Below are positions 44,357-48,619 of a DNA stretch of 48,619 bases, piece after piece. The number at the start of each line of letters is the position of its first letter. The first letter of the stretch is position 1. The DNA is taken from the NCBI GenBank assembly GCA_958417225.1, contig CATZCM010000009.1, forward strand, positions 1 through 48,619. The letters run 5' to 3'. A program made the translations under genes and the position numbers. The notes under the pieces are model-generated. The model was not told the origin of the DNA. It made no database searches and saw nothing but the letters and a program-made list of their open reading frames with translations. Source of the DNA: an uncultured Eubacteriales bacterium (GTDB lineage Bacteria; Bacillota; Clostridia; Oscillospirales; Acutalibacteraceae).

Positions 44357-46183
44357 TTAAATGTACTTGTCGGCTTGGAGTTTATACATTTCAAAATAAA
44401 GATCCTTTTTAGCCATGAGTTCATTATGTGAACCATATTCTGCGATTTTACCATCATCTAGTAAAATGATTTTATCTGCTAATTTTGCGCTGCACATCCT
44501 ATGAGAGACCATGAATACTGCCTTGTTACTTTCGTGTTTATGGAACATTTGAAAGATTTCGTCTTCTGCTTTTGGATCTAGTGAAGCTGTTGGTTCATCC
44601 AAAACTAATATTTTGGAATCCGGGAAAAATGCTCGTGATATAGCTAATTTTTGCCATTGTCCACCTGATGGCATAATCCCTTCATCAAAGAATAGCCTTC
44701 CTAAATCTGTTTGATATCCTTTTTCATATTTTTTTATAAAATCATTTGAATTGGTTATTTTAGCAATCCTTTTAATTTTTTCAATGTCTTCGAGTTCGTC
44801 TGTATTGCCAAATCCGATGTTTTCTTGTACGGTTTTAAAATAACGGATAAAATCTTGAAATATAATGCCAAATATTTTTCTATAAATAGTTATATCGTAT
44901 GTTTGGATATCATGTCCATTTATCAGGATTTTGCCACTTGTCGGTTCGTAAATTCTAAGAAGTAATTTTACTAAGGTAGATTTTCCACTTCCGTTTTCGC
45001 CAACTAAACAGACTCTTTCTCCAGTATGAAACTTAAAATTTATATTTTCCAGATTATTTTTGGTTGCGCCCGGATATTTAAAAAATACATTCGAAAATTC
45101 GATTTCATAATAGTCCTTATTGGTGGCTGCATTACTATCAAGAGACATATTGTTATATGATGACGGAACTGGTACGTCCTCTGTCTGTACTTCGAAAAAT
45201 TTAACTAAGTAATCTAAGAATCGTAAACTCTTATTATTTAGAATGGTAAAATCAACAAACGTAAAAAGATTAGATACTAATGAAGTAATTGCTGTATTGT
45301 AAAAAACAAATCGAGATATAGGCACTTTACCTTTTATAAGATTACTTATGAGTATGTATTCTGAGAAGAAAGCACCTATTAAAAATAGCAATGTTCCAAA
45401 CATAAGATTTAAATATTTTTTTCTTGCATTTTTTTGTCTAATAGACATTAAGTATTCGAACGTTTTATCTCTATTCTTCTTTAAGTAAGGGAATAAATTA
45501 AGTGTTCTTATTTCTTTTGTAAACTGCTCATCTGACATTAAGGCATAATCATAATATGTTTGACGATATTCTGTACTATATTTATCTGTAAAGTTAAAAT
45601 CCAGATCGAGGCTTCTTTTTTTTATAAAGTAAAGCGGAATAGTGATTCCTAAAATAAATATGACGGTAAATGGATTAAGGGTAAAAAGAATGTAAATATA
45701 ACCAATCATGCTTGTTACGCAAGCGATAAGATTAAATAACGTTTCTGCTACACTCATAGGTGCAGTTAAAACATTTTCGGTAGTTATTTTATATAAATTT
45801 TGAAATTCCGGAGTATCTATAGTTTTTTGAGGGATTTTCTGAAATCTCTCTGATATCATATTTTGAATATTTTGTGTAAGTCTATGGCTTGTTAATTCGG
45901 AAATAATCGTTTTTATACCATTTGTGAAAAGGGCTAAAACGATACTAACAAGCATAAAAGTAATTAAAAGTATCAAATAGTTATATTGATTAGATAAAGA
46001 CTGAACGTCATTTGTTTCTAACACAGATATAATTTTGGCAATAATAAAGTTTGTCAATACTGGACTTAAACCATTAACCAATATGACTAAAATAACAAAA
46101 ATTAAAAATAGTGGATTTGATTTAAATATTTGCTTAAAAATAAAAATCAATTTCTTTATGTATTTTTTTAAATTATCTTTCAT
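44357..46183 (-). CDS. ABC exporter, fused permease and ATP-binding domains (NisT/peptide exporter-like)
   Basis: Half-transporter of 608 residues. A six-helix type I exporter membrane domain (about 1-330) precedes a nucleotide-binding domain: Walker A GENGSGKST (395-403), Q-loop FGIIFQDF, signature SGGQWQK (506-512), Walker B LVLDEP (526-531) and switch MVSHR. SGGQWQK and the overall layout resemble lantibiotic-type exporters such as NisT rather than multidrug MsbA. There is no N-terminal C39 peptidase, so it cannot itself cleave a double-glycine leader. ATG at 46183 is chosen because AAAGGA lies about 11 bases upstream; ATG 46192 is only two bases from it. Single gene with its own promoter; substrate unknown. 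Confidence 0.88.
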   Translation of the reverse strand: MKDNLKKYIKKLIFIFKQIFKSNPLFLIFVILVILVNGLSPVLTNFIIAKIISVLETNDVQSLSNQYNYLILLITFMLVSIVLALFTNGIKTIISELTSHRLTQNIQNMISERFQKIPQKTIDTPEFQNLYKITTENVLTAPMSVAETLFNLIACVTSMIGYIYILFTLNPFTVIFILGITIPLYFIKKRSLDLDFNFTDKYSTEYRQTYYDYALMSDEQFTKEIRTLNLFPYLKKNRDKTFEYLMSIRQKNARKKYLNLMFGTLLFLIGAFFSEYILISNLIKGKVPISRFVFYNTAITSLVSNLFTFVDFTILNNKSLRFLDYLVKFFEVQTEDVPVPSSYNNMSLDSNAATNKDYYEIEFSNVFFKYPGATKNNLENINFKFHTGERVCLVGENGSGKSTLVKLLLRIYEPTSGKILINGHDIQTYDITIYRKIFGIIFQDFIRYFKTVQENIGFGNTDELEDIEKIKRIAKITNSNDFIKKYEKGYQTDLGRLFFDEGIMPSGGQWQKLAISRAFFPDSKILVLDEPTASLDPKAEDEIFQMFHKHESNKAVFMVSHRMCSAKLADKIILLDDGKIAEYGSHNELMAKKDLYFEMYKLQADKYI

Positions 46184-46295
46184 TATTTGCATTGTCCTTT
46201 CATTTTAATAAATTAAGTCAAGTGCTTAGTACGTAAGGGTTTGTTTTTTGAGGGTTAAATAAGACATACACATAGAACTATTTAGAATAATAATA

Positions 46296-46324
46296 ATTAT
46301 AATATAAAAATTTCCAAAGAACAA
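46296..46324 (-). promoter_or_regulatory. Promoter of the ABC exporter gene
   Basis: On the minus strand TTGTTC (46319-46324) and TATAAT (46296-46301), 17 bases apart; leader about 105 nt. Confidence 0.65.
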
Positions 46325-46408
46325 TATGTGTTGCTAGAATATCCGTATTAAATAAAAATAAAACGAGAGGGATTTGATATTTGGTTTTTATCAAGCGGAA
46401 AATAATAA

Positions 46409-46606
46409 ATGAAAATGTTTTTTTCTTTAAATTTTATATTTTTTGCGTTGTTTAGAATGCTTGAAGGTTACTTATTTTTTATTGTCTATTCTAAATTTGG
46501 TTTATTGGAAAAACCTAATTTGCTTTTTAGTGGTGTTGTATATCTATTTTATAGAATTATATTTTTCATTTGTGGTTGTATTTTTTTATCAAGGAGTAGC
46601 TTTTAA
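46409..46606 (+). CDS. Possible small hydrophobic membrane protein
   Basis: A 65-codon frame rich in Phe, Leu and Ile with two predicted membrane segments (about 3-25 and 39-60). There is no recognisable ribosome binding site (GCGGAAAATAATAA before the ATG) and no family match. It lies alone in the spacer between the divergent ABC exporter and cat. In AT-rich DNA such frames arise by chance, so it may not be a gene. Confidence 0.3.
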   Translation: MKMFFSLNFIFFALFRMLEGYLFFIVYSKFGLLEKPNLLFSGVVYLFYRIIFFICGCIFLSRSSF

Positions 46607-46905
46607 ATATAATTTTTAAAATTTGAAATTATCCGAAGTACGGTGAATTTTAAAGGGAGAAAATAAAAAATACAAAGAATAGTGCAAAACAGTTTCAAAT
46701 GTGGTATAATGTAATTAACTAAATTTCACTAATGGAAAATTACTGTATTGTGTATGGTTACTTTATTGCGATTAACTGCATGAAAAATTTTATTATGACA
46801 AAAAATAAGTTTGTTTAGCAACTAATTTTTGATGTTATGATTAGTTAAGTATGCATGTTTTCAAAATCAGGTAAAAAAATAAATGATTTCGATTGAAGGA
46901 AGTGT
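46607..46905 (+). other. Leader region of the cat gene
   Basis: About 300 nt without an accepted gene. It contains an extended -10 at 46702-46710, a 28-codon frame at 46732-46818 (MENYCIVYGY start, ending NKFV) without a clear binding site, and an inverted repeat AACTAAT/ATTAGTT just after it (about 46820-46848). Together these could form a leader-peptide attenuator, but nothing is seen to sequester the cat binding site. Confidence 0.4.
46702..46710 (+). promoter_or_regulatory. Extended -10 promoter of cat
   Basis: TGGTATAAT gives a perfect -10 (46705-46710) with extended TGn. A weak GTGCAA lies at the -35 position (46682-46687). Confidence 0.6.
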
Positions 46906-47562
46906 GTGGCTGTGATTTCTAAAAAAATTGATATAAACAACTGGGATAGAAAAGAAAATTATAATTGGTTTACCAAGAAAAATCGATGTAAAATTAATAT
47001 GACTATGAATATTGATGTTACCAAACTCGTTGAAATAATTAAAGAAAATAGACTTAGGTGTTATCCTATTTTTACATATATCGTTTCTAAGGTATTAAAC
47101 GCAAGTGATGAATTTAAAATGAATTATGATGAAGAAGGAAATCTTGGAATTTATGACGTAATTTACCCTAGATATCCGATATTTCATGAAATCGATAAAA
47201 GAATTTCAATACTATGGACGGAATATTCGGATGAATTTAAAGTATTTTACAATAGATTTATTAATGACGTTAATACTTATGGTGAAAAACGTAGTATGGC
47301 TGCCAAAGGACTTTACCCACCAAACTGCTTTGATATGAGTTCACTTCCTTGGAGTAGTTTTACAAGTTTCGATTGTTCTCCTACACATGACGTTGTTTGG
47401 TTGCCACCGTTTGTTATGGTAGGAAGGTTCTTTGAGGATAATGCCAAACTTTTATTGCCGGTTTCTATTTCAGTTCACCATGCTACGTGTGATGGGTATC
47501 ATGTAAGTAAATTTTTTAATGAATTTCAGGATTTAGCATTTGGTTTTAAAAACTTAATTTAA
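46906..47562 (+). CDS. cat: Chloramphenicol acetyltransferase, CatA type
   Basis: Transfers acetyl from acetyl-CoA to the 3-hydroxyl of chloramphenicol. The 218-residue protein has the full CatA pattern: IDINNWDRKENYNWF start, YPIFTYIVSKVLN, IFHEIDK with ILWTEYSDEF, PPNCFDMSSLPWSSFTSF and the active site HHATCDGYH with catalytic H192 and D196. Length is normal (about 215). The start is GTG at 46906, five bases from GAAGGA; GTG 46912 is an alternative. It sits in an accessory region with other single-gene cassettes, compatible with horizontal transfer, but no insertion sequence is visible. Activity on chloramphenicol is expected, not proven. Confidence 0.93.
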   Translation: MAVISKKIDINNWDRKENYNWFTKKNRCKINMTMNIDVTKLVEIIKENRLRCYPIFTYIVSKVLNASDEFKMNYDEEGNLGIYDVIYPRYPIFHEIDKRISILWTEYSDEFKVFYNRFINDVNTYGEKRSMAAKGLYPPNCFDMSSLPWSSFTSFDCSPTHDVVWLPPFVMVGRFFEDNAKLLLPVSISVHHATCDGYHVSKFFNEFQDLAFGFKNLI

Positions 47563-47748
47563 AGTGGATTTTTTATTAAAAGTCTTTTCGATAAAATAAA
47601 TCTGTGATTTTAAGACGAAATTTTATTTTTAGAACTTTTCGTTGCAATTTAACTATTAGATCAAAATGTTTATGTATATAAAATTAATATACTTAAAGAA
47701 AAATATAATTACGTTATGTTGATGATGTAACGTTTAGGAGAAGATAAT

Positions 47749-48101
47749 ATGAATAAACTAATTGCTTGTTGTGGTTTGGATTGTGAAAAATGCGATGCAA
47801 GGGTTGCAACACTTCACAATGATGGTAAACTACGAAAAAAACAGCAGATTTATGGAGTAAATTAAATGGTGTAAAGATCACATCAAAGATGATTAATTGT
47901 ACTGGATGTCGTATACAAGGGGGCAAACCCCAATTTTGTGAAGAGATGTGTCAAATTAGAAAATGTGTTAGAGAGAAAAAGTTTAACACTTGTGCAGAGT
48001 GTAATAGAATAATGAACTGTAAAATACTTGAAAAGATAACTTTAAACAATGTACAAGCATTGAAAAATTTGAGCAGTAATGATAAACTGTGTTTATTTTG
48101 A
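47749..48101 (+). pseudogene. DUF3795 family gene with a -1 frameshift in an A-tract
   Basis: The frame from ATG 47749 (AGGAG upstream) encodes MNKLIACCGLDCEKCDARVA and stops at 47865 after 38 codons. A second frame continues through 48101 with cysteine-rich NCTGCRIQGG, CEEMCQIRKC and FNTCAECNR. Joined, they make one cysteine-rich DUF3795-type protein of about 117 residues (CGLDCxxC opening). The break falls in a run of seven A at about 47834-47841; eight A restore the frame as ...RKKTADLWSKLNG. Either a real inactivating deletion, a sequencing error or a slippage site. DUF3795 proteins are small putative metal-binding proteins of unknown role. Confidence 0.75.
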
Positions 48102-48230
48102 TATATTGAATTTTTGTTGATGTGTTCTAGTGGAGTTTTCAAGATAATTTGTTGTTGCCGTGGGGTACTTAATATGGTATAATAAGTATAGGGCTAAATT
48201 TGAAATGTCTATGATGAGAAAAGTGATAAA

Positions 48231-48404
48231 ATATCGTATTTTTGGGATGATAACATGATAAACAATCATTTTGCAGAGATATTAGGTTGTAAGTATTTTG
48301 TGCATAAGTTGAGATTAATAAGCAAAATTAACGTGTTAGTTGGTTCCAATGCGTAGCACATTTATGTTACCCGTTCATGCGAGCTTTGGAAAAAGTCTGA
48401 AGAG
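48231..48404 (+). pseudogene. Decayed N-terminal copy of an AAA-ATPase-like gene
   Basis: Translated from 48231 the DNA reads ISYFWDDNMINNHFAEILGC, KYFVHKLRLISKIN, then a TAG; after a further shift HIYVTRSCELWKKS follows. This parallels the intact copy 200 bases downstream (MSYFWNDNIISNPFTEAAGC, KYFIDKSRLISKVN, YICITRPRRFGKT). The start codon has become ATA, the Walker region is ruined and there is an internal stop. It is a remnant of a tandem duplicate. Confidence 0.75.
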
Positions 48405-48428
48405 ATTTAGTAGAAAGGAAAGAACTAT

Positions 48429-48619
48429 ATGTCGTATTTTTGGAATGATAACATAATAAGCAATCCTTTCACGGAAGCAGCAGGTTGTAAGTACTTTATC
48501 GATAAATCTAGATTAATAAGTAAAGTCAATGAAAAAATAAAAACCCCATATAAATACATTTGTATTACGCGTCCACGAAGATTTGGAAAAACCGTCAATG
48601 CAATGATGCTGGCAAGCTA
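48429..48619 (+). CDS. AAA-ATPase-like (PF09820-type) protein, 5' part only
   Basis: The frame begins at ATG 48429 after AAAGGA and runs off the window after 63 codons. The start MSYFWNDNIISNPF, KYFIDKSRLISKVNE and the P-loop-like RPRRFGKTVNAMML (Walker A with the family's RPRRFGKT form) identify an AAA-ATPase-like domain, normally followed by a PDDEXK_9 nuclease-like domain in proteins of 500-600 residues. These are multicopy in many gut anaerobes, with unknown function. A related C-terminus lies at the left edge of this window. Confidence 0.85.
   Translation, partial: MSYFWNDNIISNPFTEAAGCKYFIDKSRLISKVNEKIKTPYKYICITRPRRFGKTVNAMMLAS

Noticed and set aside
47714..47926. Minus-strand frame of 70 codons
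   Set aside because: It is antisense to the DUF3795 reading frames, which have clear cysteine motifs and a good ribosome binding site.

Overview
The window is AT-rich DNA from a low-GC, endospore-forming Firmicute, most likely a member of the Clostridia. The lineage is inferred from sporulation genes (yqfC, yqfD, ylbJ, a GerAB/GerAC-type germinant receptor), a class III fructose-1,6-bisphosphatase, formate-tetrahydrofolate ligase, a ThiI without rhodanese domain and strong AGGAGG ribosome binding sites. TTG is unusually common as a start codon. No species can be named, and no rRNA or tRNA gene was seen.

Layout. 1-1.6 kb: C-terminal scrap of a probable AAA-ATPase/PDDEXK family protein, then a minus-strand G5/3D-domain cell-wall protein. 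2.3-5.9 kb: tight operon nusB - TsaD-like M22 protein - xseA - xseB - ispA. 6.1-8.7 kb: alaS. 8.8-12.9 kb: a 1363-residue minus-strand protein with six 51-residue leucine-rich repeats. 13.5-18.4 kb: fhs - tsaE - tsaB - rpiB - upp - LytR/CpsA/Psr protein. 18.7-24.6 kb: prfA - tsaC (Sua5 type) - coaE - lytic transglycosylase - M18 aminopeptidase - membrane-anchored Ntn-hydrolase. 24.9-28.5 kb: glyA - rarA - tyrS. 28.6-30.6 kb: fbp (minus). 30.8-31.6 kb: two Nif11-type leader peptide genes. 31.9-32.4 kb: a DUF1292 gene and a structured RNA that looks like 6S RNA. 32.4-37.5 kb (minus): thiI, then ybeY-dgkA-era, then yqfC-yqfD. 37.6 kb: ylbJ. 38.8-41.6 kb (minus): an open reading frame fusing GerAB to GerAC, then a nicotinamidase-like hydrolase. 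41.7-44.2 kb: a processive family 2 glycosyltransferase followed by a predicted exported atypical kinase. 44.4-48.6 kb: accessory region with an ABC exporter, a CatA-type chloramphenicol acetyltransferase, a frameshifted DUF3795 gene, a decayed N-terminal copy of an AAA-ATPase-like gene and the intact start of another.

How the genes work together. Most of the window is housekeeping: translation (alaS, tyrS, prfA, thiI), tRNA t6A synthesis (tsaC, tsaE, tsaB), one-carbon metabolism (fhs, glyA), DNA repair (xseAB, rarA), isoprenoid and cofactor synthesis, ribosome maturation (ybeY, era) and wall metabolism. The most interesting parts are the glycosyltransferase/exported-kinase cassette beside sporulation genes, the orphan Nif11 precursor pair, the GerAB-GerAC fusion whose junction is an A8 tract, the large LRR protein without a signal peptide, and the multicopy AAA-ATPase family seen at both window edges.
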